64,000 nucleotides of DNA from Zoroaster sp. YZ-2022 (lineage: Eukaryota; Echinodermata; Asteroidea; Forcipulatida; Zoroasteridae), in assembly GCA_029582265.1 (NCBI GenBank), contig CM055830.1, positions 28,003,771 through 28,067,770 of the forward strand. Reading direction: 5' to 3'. Positions 32,739-43,849 of the stretch are shown piece by piece; within the stretch, counting starts at the first letter, position 1, and each line of letters begins with the position of its first letter. The notes under the pieces were generated by a model. It ran no database searches. It saw only the letters and a list, made by a program, of their open reading frames with translations, and was not told where the DNA came from. The position numbers and the translations under genes were made by a program.

Positions 32739-35700
32739 GCGCGTCAGCGCACCGATTTTGAAGCTGACCTGTGACCAGAAATCGTCAGTGAACACTGAAC
32801 AGTACTGACCCACCTAGACATATTGTATGCTGTCTCTATTCATAATGTTGTATATAGCATAGTATTATTGACGGGGTAAATAGCTCATGTTTGACTTCAT
32901 CGTTCAGTTGCATTAAGACGGAATCTAGGGTATCGTGAACGGAATACATTATATTAGGAATTAAATCTCTGGCTGAGACTTTTTGTAAATACAATTCTGC
33001 GCCTTTTGTACACAAACTTGTACTTATATCAATATGAATGTATTGGACAGGTGTTCTGTCTACTTGAATACATTTTTGAACACCTGGTTCTCAGGATAGG
33101 ATGAAAATTTCCTTCCTAAAGTAATGTTAATCTATTCTAAAACGACATTTAGACAGCAATAACCCACCAGTTATTTAGCCAAGTGAAAAAATAATATTAT
33201 AATATTTATTTTCTAAAGACAAACGTACGGAAAGGTGGCCATTCGTATTTTGTAAGCATTGTACATATTCAGGTTAACTTGACACCGTCGTAATGCAATG
33301 GAGTAAACTGGGCAAGGATATATATTGTAACATAATCCGTGTGGGTAATTTTATATATTAAATGATAATGAACTGAAATTAATATTTAATATTCTGATTC
33401 AAAGTATAGATTTATTAGCACTACAGCTGCACAACAATTCATTCTTGGGACACAGGCGCGAATCCAGAGTCGCGAAAAGGGAACACATTGGGCAAAAAAT
33501 GCACAGTGCTAATGATAAATTTACATGCATTGCGATATGTAATTATTTATAACACCTGCATTCGAAGAATGTTAAAAACAAGATATAGTCAAGATGGAAT
33601 GTTAAGAGGCTATACATTATTGGTAATTACCCGAAAAAGAAAAAAAGGCGAAGTATTAAAAAATGAACTTGGTTTTAATCTGGTCATGTTCCAAACATCC
33701 TGGTTATTGCGTCTGTCATGTTTTCATTTTAGAAAACACGCGAATAGCAACGGCTGATTTATGAAATGAATCATCAGCTGATCTATTTCCACAATGGATA
33801 CCAGTAATCTTAATCTTAATCTTCACTATTTTCACATTGACAATGCAACAAAATACTCACGCAGTCTCTGTACATATATTTGCTTCTTAATTGTTGATGC
33901 TATATTACCAAAGGTGTATATCTGCATTTAAAACCGCATCAGTACATTGTAATATTCTTTAAAAAAAATATCTTATTATACAAATTAAATTATGACCTTA
34001 CACTTTAATTTGTATAAACATGATGATGGTACAGAACTAACCTTGAAGTAAGTTTTGTCTGAGGTGTATAGCCATTTTTAAGAAAAGTGAAATTATTTAT
34101 GGGTATTTTGGTAATTGTATCCCACGATGCTCTGATCTGCAGCAACGGCTGACGATTCTTCAGTGACGTGTTGAGGGTAGGCATTCCCCTTCCCCTATCG
34201 TTATCCATATCCATGCAACGTAGTGGCGGATCTAGGGTTAAAGCTGATACGACCCCTGTCGTTCTTGGTACCCGTCCATGTACAAAACAATGAAAAATTA
34301 TTATATTATGCATTATCCAAATTCTAAGTTTGCCTTGTGCCACCAAGAAAGCCTCCCTGGATCCGCCTGTTGTTGCAGTTGTTATTGTTATAAAAATTTA
34401 AATATTTAAGACTATGCGTTATTTTGTTTCCTAAGATCAACGAGGGTAATTTGCATAAATGGAATTTATATTCAACCAAATTGTTCAACTTTTTTTGAGG
34501 ATTGCCCAAACACAATAACCCTCGTTCATTCTAGGAGAAATATTCGCTGACAGAAGTGCTGTGTGTTGTGTGAAGGGTTTATAAAAAGATGGTGTGACGC
34601 AAATCACATGGTACTTCTGAAAGTGCCGTCTGTAATGTCATGTTAACAAAATCACCGATCACTGTCGTGAGTGTTGTATCACATAACAATAATGAAACAG
34701 AGAATGTGTATAACCATCCGCCAAGCTGCTTTGAGAACGTGACGTCACACATTATGCACTCTTTTAAATAGAGGCATGAACAAAAGAAGTCGTGTAATAA
34801 CTATGAATTCAAAATAGAAGTCATTTTCAAAGGTTGTAAAGAAGTAGAAGTCAATAAAATGTTGGTCTTCATATATCAGCATGACATTGTTTACTATTGT
34901 CATTTAGGCCTATAATATTAAAGGCAGAATATTTGTGATTGTATTCATTGTCAATGACAAAAACTATGAACTGTATATACACACCAAGTTTGACAGGTTT
35001 GATTGGGAACTACACTGGCTTACAGGCATTGGATGGGCCGGTGTTAACATTTACTAACCATGTCCAAGTAAAGTTCGGGAATGTTCAGCTGTAAAAATAT
35101 GCCCAACTCGAGCTACGACTTTTTTGCTGTAAATAAAGATAATTTAGCATTGCTTAATGTCGGTTGCTTGTTATTGTTGTCAAAATTAATATGTATTTAC
35201 AAAATATCGTTCTTTGGATCAAAATGTCTATTAAATGTAAACAAAAAGTACAAATGATTATGTAAAATAAATTAAAATGACAATCAAAAGTGTAAAGGAA
35301 TGGAAATAAATTTATAGTAAATCGTACGTGAAAACATGTGTGAGAGATTGGTTTTTAACGTTTCTCTGTTCTTCAGACATATTTGGTGATAGGAATTATG
35401 AGTAAACTCGAGTTTTAAGAAGTGATAAACTAAAATACTTGGTTTTCATAATAGTCAAATACAAAATGTCAGCAGCACATTTAATATGGGCTGACACGTT
35501 GGGCGGTTATAAAGTAACGGTTATAAAGTTGCCCGAATTATACGTGAATATTTTATTTGTGTACAAAGAGACATCTCTGATGAGTTTTTCGTACTCTAGA
35601 TGACACGAGTATGCGCACTCGTTTTTCAACTGGAGGCTATTAAGATAAATATTTCACTGGGTAATTACTTAGACCGCGAAACTTCATTTCACGGTTGTCA

Positions 35701-36255
35701 CCCACAAAGATTCGTTTCGGTATATCAGAACCTCGCTATAAATGCAAGGAAAATTAATTTTTCATTTGATATTTTATTGTAAGACATAACTTAATGATCT
35801 TAATATGCTATAAAATGCTGTGCTATTACACAGAAACCTACTGAAAACATAATATACAAGTTACTGAAATAAATTATTGTAATAAAACCGGCAAGCGGCA
35901 GAAACGGTACTTAATAGGCCTATTCATCGTCAACCTTCAGTCAAACATCTGAATGTGTTTTCTTATGTGAAGGTTGGCGGTATGTCAGTCTACTTTTGAC
36001 ATAAGATTACATACAGTATTTGATAATTTAATTCAATTTCTCATCAAACAAACATCTGTCTAATCCCCAAAACAAACCAAGATTTATATATAACTCAAAT
36101 GGAAAAATACATAAATTTTTATATCATAATTTATTTATTCTAGAAAGCATTACAAAATAATGTAATAAATATTGGTAAAATAAGCGTAATGGGACAATAT
36201 CGTCACGATCAACAGGGTCTGGAATCGGAGTGCTAGTTTTAGATAAACTCAATGA

Positions 36256-36345
36256 CTACATATAATCGGCCTTGGGTACTTCAACCCTTAAATCCATGTA
36301 ACTCTGTTCAGGTGTAAGCTTTGGTGTCATGTACGTATCATCCCC
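36256..36345 (-). CDS. Receptor tail, last exon with YMTP and YMDL motifs
   Basis: Acceptor AAGTACCCAG at 36346, then exactly 29 codons and a TAG: GDDTYMTPKLTPEQSYMDLR and VEVPKADYM. The phase matches the preceding exon. TYMTP, SYMDL and a C-terminal DYM are typical SH2-binding tyrosine sites in receptor tails, so the protein probably signals through tyrosine phosphorylation. The family is not identified. Confidence 0.6.
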   Translation of the reverse strand, partial: GDDTYMTPKLTPEQSYMDLRVEVPKADYM

Positions 36346-36448
36346 CTGGGTACTTTAATATCAGTAACAGATTTCCGTGGTGGTGCTGGTCTCGACGCCC
36401 GAGACTGAGAAGGGATTCCTGGCGCTAGTCTCTTGACCTATCGCGTAC

Positions 36449-36551
36449 TCCTTTAAACGCTGGGTTGATGTATGGTTGGTAAGCTGCCTCACTTCCACCA
36501 CCAGGCTTCCGGAAGTCCTTGATGTCCTGGTAGATTGGATCTTCCCTTCTC
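36449..36551 (-). CDS. Receptor tail exon with YQDI and NPAF motifs
   Basis: Acceptor CTTACCTCCTTACAG, donor GGA|GTACGC. Reads RREDPIYQDIKDFRKPGGGS and EAAYQPYINPAFKG in phase. PIYQDI, YQPY and NPAF resemble docking or endocytic motifs. Without splicing at 36449 this frame stops at a TAG a few codons later (VRDRSRD*). The other frame across the same DNA is also open (GEGKIQSTRTSR onwards, to the stop at 36361) and would be used with a different upstream donor. Confidence 0.58.
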
Positions 36552-36593
36552 CTGTAAGGAGGTAAGGGCAGAAGGTCATCCGTGGTCTCTTAA

Positions 36594-36803
36594 TGTAAAA
36601 GAGTGAAAACCACTCTTTTGAAGAGCTACCGTATATGGCGGACAAGTCTTTTTTTGGAGTGAAACCCACTCTGATTCGATTGAAAAATACAGTAAAAGGC
36701 TACCAATTCACTCTTTATACACTACTAATTTTACTCTTTATCCACTCCAAAAAGACTTGTCCGCCATATAGCTCTTTGAAAGAGTGGTTTTCACTCTTTT
36801 ACG
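36594..36803. mobile_element. TTAA-flanked MITE in a small intron
   Basis: About 60-bp inverted ends (GTAAAAGAGTGAAAACCACT ... TATGGCGGACAAGTCTTTTT), flanked by TTAA at 36590-36593 and 36804-36807, as for piggyBac or Kolobok-type elements. It fills most of the 296-base intron between the tail exons at 36848 and 36551. Its edge lies about 40 bases from the acceptor. Confidence 0.85.
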
Positions 36804-36847
36804 TTAAGAGAGTGATTTGCTTTGCGCGTGAAGGGTTGTTGTTCAAC

Positions 36848-36891
36848 TTGCCTAGTCCAGGTAAGCCGCTTGGGTCGTAACGAAAGAGGTA
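36848..36891 (-). CDS. Receptor juxtamembrane exon
   Basis: Acceptor CGTCCGCAG, then YLFRYDPSGLPGLG. The donor is uncertain. A consensus GC-type donor (CTAG|GCAAGT) ends the exon at 36852, and a weak GT donor four bases on (GGCAA|GTTGAA) ends it at 36848. The GT choice gives the frame with PIYQDI and the YMTP/YMDL tail, so I used it. Confidence 0.5.
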
Positions 36892-37192
36892 CTGCGGACG
36901 GACATTGGGACGTGGTCATTGGTCGGGTGGCTGCTGTGTACAAATTTGAGTGAGGAAACGTGTCAATAATATACGTTACATTCGCAATATATATATATAT
37001 ATTTTGTTTTTGTGTAATGGAAAAAGCTATGTCTTTAACAGTATGTTTCATTTGAACCACTCTGTCTGCAACTGGGCCAGGCACTTTAAAAACTGGCTCA
37101 CCAACCAAAATGTTTGTTCTAAAACCATATCCATAAACCACAAATTAATCATATTTCATTCAAAGCTTTTTCACAAAAATAATGAACATCAC
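36892..37192. other. Intron of the minus-strand receptor
   Basis: 301 bases between the transmembrane and juxtamembrane exons. It contains a short TA run near 36990 and nothing else recognised. Confidence 0.45.
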
Positions 37193-37335
37193 CTGCCATC
37201 CTTTGATAGTGCGCATTGAACAACACAACAGATAAATGACGACCAGGATTAATGCAAGCCCGCCTCCACCGGCAGCAGCAATGACTGTGACGTTGAGGGC
37301 GCCAAGCGTCGGCGGTGACAGGGTGTAGTTAGAGG
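37193..37335 (-). CDS. Receptor transmembrane exon
   Basis: Acceptor CCACTCTCTCAG and donor CAG|GTGATG. The 143 nt encode SNYTLSPPTLGALNVTVIAA, AGGGGLALILVVIYLLCCSM and RTIKGWQ. An extracellular stalk with two N-glycosylation sequons (NYT, NVT) leads into a hydrophobic span of about 22 residues, two cysteines at the inner face and a basic stop-transfer segment. This is a type I single-pass membrane anchor. Phase 1 in, phase 0 out. Confidence 0.75.
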
Positions 37336-37427
37336 CTGAGAGAGTGGGTTTTCCGTTAATCTAGATGCTGCATAATAAAGGAGCGTTAAAACACTTTTTA
37401 ACACTGAATAATTTACTGATATAAATC

Positions 37428-37505
37428 TACCAACTGAGCTATTAAACCAGCCCTATGTTGGTGGGCGGTCCACTTATGCCAATTATCTATTGCTCTGTGG
37501 GACCA
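37428..37505 (-). repeat. Truncated tRNA-like repeat unit, copy D
   Basis: CTACCAACTGAGCTATTAAA and then GGTGGGCGGTCCACTTATGC match the minus-strand form of the 16-kb units, including the A box. The B box side is missing and the other side ends at the Harbinger terminus. Confidence 0.7.
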
Positions 37506-37781
37506 GGGGCCTTATTCACAAAGCACCCATAAATATTTGCGTTGCGGGGACCCGTAAGTGGATGCTACGGGCACGTAAGATTTGCGTTAAGTGGTATTCA
37601 CGAAGCACCCTAAGAGTTGCCTTAGCGGACCCGCAAACTGCGGGCACCCGCAATCTAAAGTGTGGCGAAGTGTGGCCAAAAGTCACGTGAACATTGCAGG
37701 TAACGGCATGTGTACTGTGTACAGCGTTCAATATACACGCCGAGTGACAGTACATTACCTACTGCTCATAGCTGTTGCACG

Positions 37782-38093
37782 ATGTCGTCGTCTGAACCAC
37801 CTCCAAAGAAAAGAAAGATGAATTTCTCGCCTAGAGAAGTGGAACGTCTCGTAGAGCTGGTTGAACGTAATTATGCAGTGATAAATTCTAAATTCAGCGA
37901 TATGGTGACCAGTAAGAAAAAACAGGACTGCTGGAAGGACATTTTTTGCCTAAAGCTGAATGCTATCGCCCCATGTCTGCGCACTGTAGTGGAAGTAAAG
38001 AAGAAATGGGAAGACCTGAAGGGCAGATCCAAAAAGAAAGCTAATAATGAGAAGAGGGTCCATAATATGACAGGCAATTTATGGGGTGGGTAG
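37782..38093 (+). CDS. Harbinger Myb/SANT-like DNA-binding protein, shortened
   Basis: The ATG at 37782 starts MSSSEPPPKKRKMNFSPREV, with a basic nuclear-localisation-like KKRK, then a tryptophan-spaced domain (FSPREVERLVELV, CWKDI, KKKWEDLKGRSKKK) of the Myb/SANT-like kind found in Harbinger accessory proteins. In this superfamily the partner protein binds the transposon ends and helps bring the transposase to the nucleus. At 103 codons it is shorter than usual family members, and a G-rich site (TGGGGTGGGTAGG) near the stop suggests a frameshift. An upstream in-frame ATG exists at 37710 but its leader is not conserved-looking. Confidence 0.75.
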   Translation: MSSSEPPPKKRKMNFSPREVERLVELVERNYAVINSKFSDMVTSKKKQDCWKDIFCLKLNAIAPCLRTVVEVKKKWEDLKGRSKKKANNEKRVHNMTGNLWGG

Positions 38094-38257
38094 GCAAAAT
38101 AACGATGCCCCCTAAGCCGCCCAGATTGAAGTAGTTGATCTCAATTCAGATCCAGTTGGTGATGTTTTGAAACTTTAGACCTTTCAAAATCTGAATGTTA
38201 TTGTTTTTCTGTTTTTGCCATTTTCAATGTCGGAGGTTTTGTAAATCAACTTATAAA

Positions 38258-39154
38258 CTAAAAAAGGCTAGAAGGACACATCTTACCAAACCTGTGGAGA
38301 CAGAGCCACCTCATTTTCCACCGCCCAAAGGTAGCCTCTATCTTCTGTCGAGTCCTACGATGATGCGAGTTGAAATGCACTTCCGCTTCATATTCTGGGT
38401 TGGGTACAGGCGTTAAAACTAATAAAAGCCAAGGGCGCAACGGATAGGCGCTATCGCCAAGAAGGTACGAGTCTTCAACGACTGGGCCATTCTGGAATTC
38501 ATGGTTGAGATGACAGTTTTCCCATATAAATGCATCGTGCGTAGAACCTGGCCATTGCGCTACAATGTTCGTGAATTTCAATTCGTGGGAACATATTCCT
38601 TGAACATTTATTGCATGAAACTGCTTTCGACAAACGTATGCATCCTCATCTCGAGCCGGCATTTTGATTGGCACTAAGCTTCCATCTACACACCCCAACA
38701 CATTTGGGATCCTGTGACGATTTTGGTAAAATCCTTCCTTTATCATCTCCTGACTCTCTCTATTTCTTGGGAAAGTAATTATTTGCGGAGATTTCCTTTG
38801 GAGTGCGGTTGCCACTCGTATTACAATTCTTGAAACTGAGGGTTGGCTGATTCCACTCAAGTCTCCACACACAAGTTGAAAATTTCCCGTGGCAAAATAT
38901 CTCAATGCACATAGAATCTGCAGGGATGCCGGTATGGCCCGCCATCTCCGAGTGGGATGTGCCACGTCATCGTTGATCAAGTCGATTAGTTGTAAAATAA
39001 CATGCCGAGGCATTCTATACCGTTTTATGAGTTCTTGGTTATTGTAAGAATCTAGTGGGTTAAACCGGTCACGGAAAACGCGCTGGCGCCGAAGATCACG
39101 TCGATTTAGTTCTTCTTGAATCAAAAGTACTGCCATAAGGGCCGCCATTATCAC
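38258..39154 (-). CDS. Harbinger transposase (HARBI1-like DDE nuclease)
   Basis: 298 codons from the ATG at 39154. An N-terminal helical region (residues 1-110, with SGISQPSVSRIV resembling a helix-turn-helix) precedes the DDE_Tnp_4 nuclease. Catalytic candidates are Asp157 in LGCVDGS, Asp207 in PGSTHDAF and Glu273 in RTRQKIEATFG; GDSAYP around residue 234 is another family hallmark. The enzyme cuts and pastes the element with a 3-bp TWA-type target. After the Glu motif the protein ends in about 25 residues, shorter than relatives. A GTAAGA donor-like site lies in that region, so a last intron or a frameshift is possible. No internal stops: a relatively young copy. Confidence 0.9.
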   Translation of the reverse strand: MIMAALMAVLLIQEELNRRDLRRQRVFRDRFNPLDSYNNQELIKRYRMPRHVILQLIDLINDDVAHPTRRWRAIPASLQILCALRYFATGNFQLVCGDLSGISQPSVSRIVIRVATALQRKSPQIITFPRNRESQEMIKEGFYQNRHRIPNVLGCVDGSLVPIKMPARDEDAYVCRKQFHAINVQGICSHELKFTNIVAQWPGSTHDAFIWENCHLNHEFQNGPVVEDSYLLGDSAYPLRPWLLLVLTPVPNPEYEAEVHFNSHHRRTRQKIEATFGRWKMRWLCLHRFGKMCPSSLF

Positions 39155-39489
39155 GCTCGTGACGATCCACGCAAATTGTGGGAAGTCTGGAGGTCCCGCA
39201 AATTTACGGGTGGTTTACGGGCACACAGTCGACTCATGGTCTGTGTCGTTCTGGTGCGGCTGCGCCACCGAGTCGTCCAGCACTGCAATTGTTGTTTAAT
39301 AAAAGTATGTTCCTGTAAATTATGAGTTGTGTTTAAATAAAACACCTTGCGTTATAGATGTCGCAGAAGAAATACTGTCTCAATTTATGTAATTGCTGAG
39401 TTGACGATCCCTTGGGCGGGGCGGCTATCCGTCCATAACACAATGAACTCCAAGTAAAACTAATTCACTAATTTGGATCTTTCCCTCTT

Positions 39490-39770
39490 AAGAGAGGTTA
39501 AGTCGTGGAAACTAAACAACATAAGTTTTATCGTCTCAACCCAAGGTAAAATATTGTAAAAGTCATTTTGTCCGAACCCATTTTGTCTCGAATTCAGAAA
39601 AGCCTAATCCACTGGGGACAACTCTTACATTTACACATACGCGCAATAGTGCCGAAATTGCCAGTGCTATTTACACAGTTTGTTGTCAATATTTGGGCGA
39701 TGTTTGTCACTGAAACTGTAACTTCACAAGGGCGACATCAGGAAGGAGATTTGTTTACGTAAAATGAGCA
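39490..39770. repeat. Dispersed repeat, copy 2
   Basis: Direct copy of 23200-23480, sharing GAGAGGTTAAGT, TTTTGTCTCGAATTCAGAAA and GTTGTCAATA-type segments. Confidence 0.65.
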
Positions 39771-40192
39771 TTAATTGTTTGGCCTATAGGCTTTTCTGAG
39801 TTCGCAGAAAGTAAATATATTAAAATATATTGCTGTGATGTTAGATAATAAAACGTATGCTGTTTAGTTTCCTTCAAATAATAGCCTCTTTTATTAAACA
39901 CTGGGAAGTATTAACTATTATGCTTAGAGCCCCACTTTGAATTCGACGAATAACTTCCCCTTTTTAACATTATTTATATTTTGGAAGGATAAAGTTTTTA
40001 GATAATAATGTTTTGAAATTTCTGGAATTTTGATCAGCTAATCATGCTCATGTTTTTGACAGACTTACTCTCTTTAGCGCGTGAATCGTCTACTGATTAA
40101 TCCAGTGACTAAACTAGCGGTACATCATGTACGTAGGACGTTAAGTCAGCGTACCTTGAGAGTCTACTGCCAGACAGTTTGGCCATGCTTAC

Positions 40193-40287
40193 TGTCCATC
40201 CACTACGATTTCCCGGTTGTTACCTTCAATAGCGACCCGTTCGATCTTCGCTTCATCACTTCCATACAGTCCGTCCAGTATACATCT
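40193..40287 (-). pseudogene. YWTD (LDLR class B) exon with a one-base deletion
   Basis: Acceptor TTTTTCACCAG and donor ACA|GTAAGC bound 95 nt. One frame reads DVYWTD at the start. One base later the second frame reads YGSDEAKIERVAIEGNNREI followed by VVDG, the classic YWTD-repeat continuation. A single missing base around position 40268 explains the switch and also makes the length fit a phase 2 in, phase 2 out exon. It is either a decayed exon or a sequencing error in a live gene. Confidence 0.7.
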
Positions 40288-41857
40288 CTGGTGAAAAATA
40301 GCAAATTGTATAAAGAAATGTATACACGATGTGACCAATGTGATCACATGTTTTAAAAAAGAGGCCCAAAGGCCAAGCTGTGCCGGGCACAAAATGTAAA
40401 CTGGTCTATGGAAAGAAACCATAAAAGCTGATAATTTGTAATGTCAGCAACTTCTTGATATCAGCAGTCTTAAATCTTATTTATATGAAAATAAAAACAA
40501 TTTTGAAGTTATGTACAAAATGTATACAACTAGACATACGTTTGCCCGATGATAAATCACCATGCAAGTGTAAACAAGTCACATGGTCTGTACAAACCCA
40601 TCAACTGAAATGCCACCCAGTTCGCGAGAACAGTGAAGAACTGATTTTGTCTATCACTAGCGGGTCGCATGTTGCCAGCCCAAAGATGGGCTTTAAAACA
40701 GAAAAGCGCAATCCTGCATTAGGATCAATCTCAAATATTATTTACTTCCAACGTTAGGATCCTGCATTGAGTACTTCAAACGTTTTATGATCCTGCGTTT
40801 GGATCAACTTCTAATGTCAGGAACCTCATACGTCAAGATCCTACATAAGAATCTGGTTCTATGCATTGAGATCTAGTTAGGAACTTCCAAAATGAGGATC
40901 CTGTATTCGGATCAATTGGCACAATTAGGACGCATGCGCACCAAAAATGTGGGCCGCGCTAACATTTCAAATTGACGCATGCGTAGTGGTTTCCCCCCAT
41001 TTCCGAGGGGAGATTCTACGAAGTTCCCAAGACTGTGTTTGATAACGGTTCGTGTGTGGTAGCGATTCGTGATTGTAGCGTTCGTATAGCGCCGTTGGAT
41101 TGTGTATCAAAAACATACAAACACAATTTTCAACCAAGACTAATACGTGGTTCGAACCCGGCCTTAAATACAAAAAAATTGACATAACGCTACCGCAAGC
41201 CTTCCATAGATCAACAAGGACAGTTTAGTAAAGGGTGATTTGAACTTTCGAGGTCTGGATTTACCACCTTCCCGGTTATAACTGAGCTATTTGTTCGTTG
41301 GGTGATCTATCAAACTGCCAATATGCTGCGGCAGTCGGGGATCAGTGGGCAAGTAGGCCTAAGCAACCATTAATCTGTCAAATGAACAATTTATTACGTT
41401 TGATTTTCCACAGGGAAATTTGCCTGGCAACCACAGCAGTCTTGAGTTTAAAGGGATAACGTTGTACATTGGTAAAATGTTTTAAATGCATTCATGCAAG
41501 AATGAAGAGAACTATCATATCGAAACCTGATCTGATAAAAACTGTAGTTCCAACTCATTCCGTTGTGTCGTCAGACAGAAAATAGTGAAAATGAATTCAA
41601 GTTTGTGAATGGAAATGTATCACGGCCGGTAATCATTTCAGATTTGAATTTGTATTCTTGAAAATGATATGTCAGACGGAATAATGTCTTAGGATGTTTG
41701 TACCATTACTAACGGTGTACGCTCCCTTTCAGATTGACTGCGACAATAGATGATGTGTCATTTCAGACGATCGTGCCAGTAGGAAGATTGCGATGAAGAG
41801 ATTGCCCCAACATAGGCCTAATCGAATCAGACAAAGTTTGGAAAGAATTACTATTTA
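40288..41857. other. Intron with a degenerate tandem repeat
   Basis: The stretch 40695-40920 carries repeated GGATCCTGCATT and GGATCAA motifs with irregular spacing of about 40-55 bases. No exon was found. A 100-codon plus-strand frame at 40455 overlaps these repeats and has no recognisable domain. Confidence 0.5.
40695..40920. repeat. Degenerate minisatellite with GGATCCTGCATT motif
   Basis: GATCCTGCATT, ATGATCCTGCGTTTGGATCAA, AGATCCTACAT and GGATCCTGTATTCGGATCAA recur through the stretch, with ACTTCCAA or ACTTCTAA spacers. Confidence 0.6.
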
Positions 41858-42540
41858 GGTTTTCTCGGTCAATTTCGGCAAATGAGCAGCCAATTTAATT
41901 TTCCTGCGTTCGAATTAAAGCGATTTTGCCTCTCCAGTTTTTACTGTGTTTCAAATTCAGAATTCGGGCATTCAATTTCGTTTCGAGGCATTTGGATTCC
42001 TTTAGCAATGTGTTCAATTTAGCATATTTTTTTTTATCGTCGTTCTTTTTCGTGACGCACAATCATCATTCAATTTAGCAAAGCTGGTTCGAGTGGAGAT
42101 TTTTGCTGATTTTTTTTTTTTCAATTTCGTAAAGAGGCAATCAATTTCGCTAAATGAGAATTGAAATATGTACGATAAAGAAATGCGAACAAACAGAAAA
42201 ACAAATTAATTGTACTAGACAACTGTTTCGTATCTTCACTTTAATTCAGCCAAACCTTTTGTTTTTCTTTATTCATTTATGTTTCCCGTAGATTTTATAT
42301 GGGGCCTATTGTTCGTTTTTTCCCCTTTTTTATACTTTTTTCTTTTCTTGTGTGTGTGTGTTTTTTTTTGTGTTTTTTTGTTTTTTTTGGGTGGGGGAAT
42401 CTTTATTGGTTAACTGACCAAGACCTAATTTGTGTTTGTGTTTGTGTTTGTGAAACATTAACGTTTGTTATTGTTTGGGTGTTTCTTTATGTTTTTTTAT
42501 CCTAGTTTCTTATTGTTATTTATGTTGTTTCTTCCTCAAC

Positions 42541-43142
42541 CATCAATCTGTTGGCGTGCCAGACATCGTAGCATATATGTTTGGGTATGGTTATACCACT
42601 GCATGCACTTCACTTGGATGATGGCATCAACGCTCTGAATAGCTGCTTGTTGAAGGAGATCGCACCTCCACTGCTGCATGTTCATTCCTGCTTGCCGGCA
42701 GCCTGTCTGTCTCCGACGCGTTGTTGCCACTCTGGTAACCCAAGGGTGCGTTTAACTGCAGCCTTGAATGCTATCTCCGTGCTGTTCAGGAATGGGGAGT
42801 AGGGAGGAAGGCGCTTCAGCTGGATCATTGGGTTGGTACCTTCAGGGAGTTGCACGTGAGGCCTCGCATTGTCGTATATGAGGTATAGGGGCTCGTCGTC
42901 TGGGAAAACTGCAGCACACTCTTGAACTGTGTCCGCAAGAAACTCCTCGAATCTCTCTCGCGTCACAGTTTCGAATGCGATTCGGTGGTGCACCAAGCCG
43001 AGTTCACTAGAAACAGCGAAGGTGACATTGCAATTCCTCCCTCGTCTGTCGACGACTCGTCTTGCGGCGATCCCTCGCGGAGCTCTACCCTGGGAGCGTC
43101 GAGTCCAGACGTTATAACCTGTCTCGTCAATGAAGACTAGAT
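42541..43142 (-). pseudogene. Mariner-type transposase, C-terminal part with the DDE core
   Basis: Reads VFIDETGYNVWTRRSQGRAP from the insertion edge, then NARPH and LKRLPPYSPFLNSTEIAF. The catalytic triad candidates are the Asp in FIDETG, the Asp in YDNARPH and the Glu in LNSTE, with 32 residues between the last two. A frameshift near 42690 moves the last part to another frame (MNMQQWRCDLLQQAA ... CLARQQIDG, ending about 42541). The gene is therefore broken twice: by the nested element and by this shift. Confidence 0.9.
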
Positions 43143-43803
43143 AGTAGTATATGTGGCGTATTATGTACCCGGTTTGTGGCGGAGCAGTGTGCAATTTGTG
43201 TGCAGTGATTTTGTGCAGTTTGTAATGGCAAGATCCACCACGATCCACAGTGCAATGAGCAATGTGGTGGAGTTTTGCACTTTGTGGTGGAGATTGCACT
43301 TTGTGGAGGAGGAGCACCATAATTTTTTTTTTGCTTGGCCACAATATTTTTCTTCTTCCATTTTTTTAATTGTTTTTATTTTTATTTTTATTTTTATTTT
43401 TTTTATTTTATTTTTATGACGTCATTGTGGCCAAGTAAAAAAAAATTATGGTGCTCCTCCTCCACAAAGTGCAATCTCCACCACAAAGTGCAAAACTCCA
43501 CCACATTGCTCATTGCACTGTGGATCGTGGTGGATCTTGCCATTACAAACTGCACAAAATCACTGCACACAAATTGCACACTGCTCCGCCACAAACCGGG
43601 TACATAATACGCCACCAAGATGCTGTATACGTGATTGAATTTTTTTTATGACGTCATGCAAGTGGTTCTTAAAATAGAAATCCACCACATAAGATGCTGC
43701 ATACATATTGGCATACATGTCTGGGCGCGCGCGTGACTCCCTCCACACAAAACTGCACACAAAATACTTACTCCCTCCTCACAAACCGTTTGTGTGGTGG
43801 AGA

Positions 43804-43849
<46 letters not shown>

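Larger units (their letters stand above)
29705..36255. other. 3' UTR and intergenic tract between convergent genes
   Basis: No recognised gene in 6.5 kb. Contents: a MITE (30133-30480), a hammerhead-like motif (31780-31845), a dispersed repeat (32523-32695), a poly(A) run (about 32710-32738), and fragments of repeats such as GGCGGATCTAGGG near 34214. TTTATT at about 36129 is a possible minus-strand AATAAA for the gene ending at 36256. Confidence 0.55.
37506..39240. mobile_element. Harbinger (PIF/Harbinger) DNA transposon
   Basis: The left end reads AGGGGCCTTATTCACAAAGC, typical of Harbinger termini, with a repeated subterminal CACAAAGCACCC/CACGAAGCACCC. It encodes the two proteins this superfamily needs, a Myb/SANT-like DNA-binding protein on the plus strand and a DDE nuclease on the minus strand, in convergent orientation. 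No matching right terminus was found, so the right limit is approximate and that end is probably lost. Confidence 0.85.
37336..40192. other. Intron region with SINE fragment, Harbinger and repeat
   Basis: Contains a tRNA-like repeat fragment (37428-37505) interrupted by the Harbinger element (37506 to about 39240), then a dispersed repeat (39490-39770). No exon seen outside the transposon genes. Confidence 0.6.

Noticed and set aside
42299..42505. 68-codon hydrophobic frame
   Set aside because: T-rich low-complexity sequence within the mariner element.
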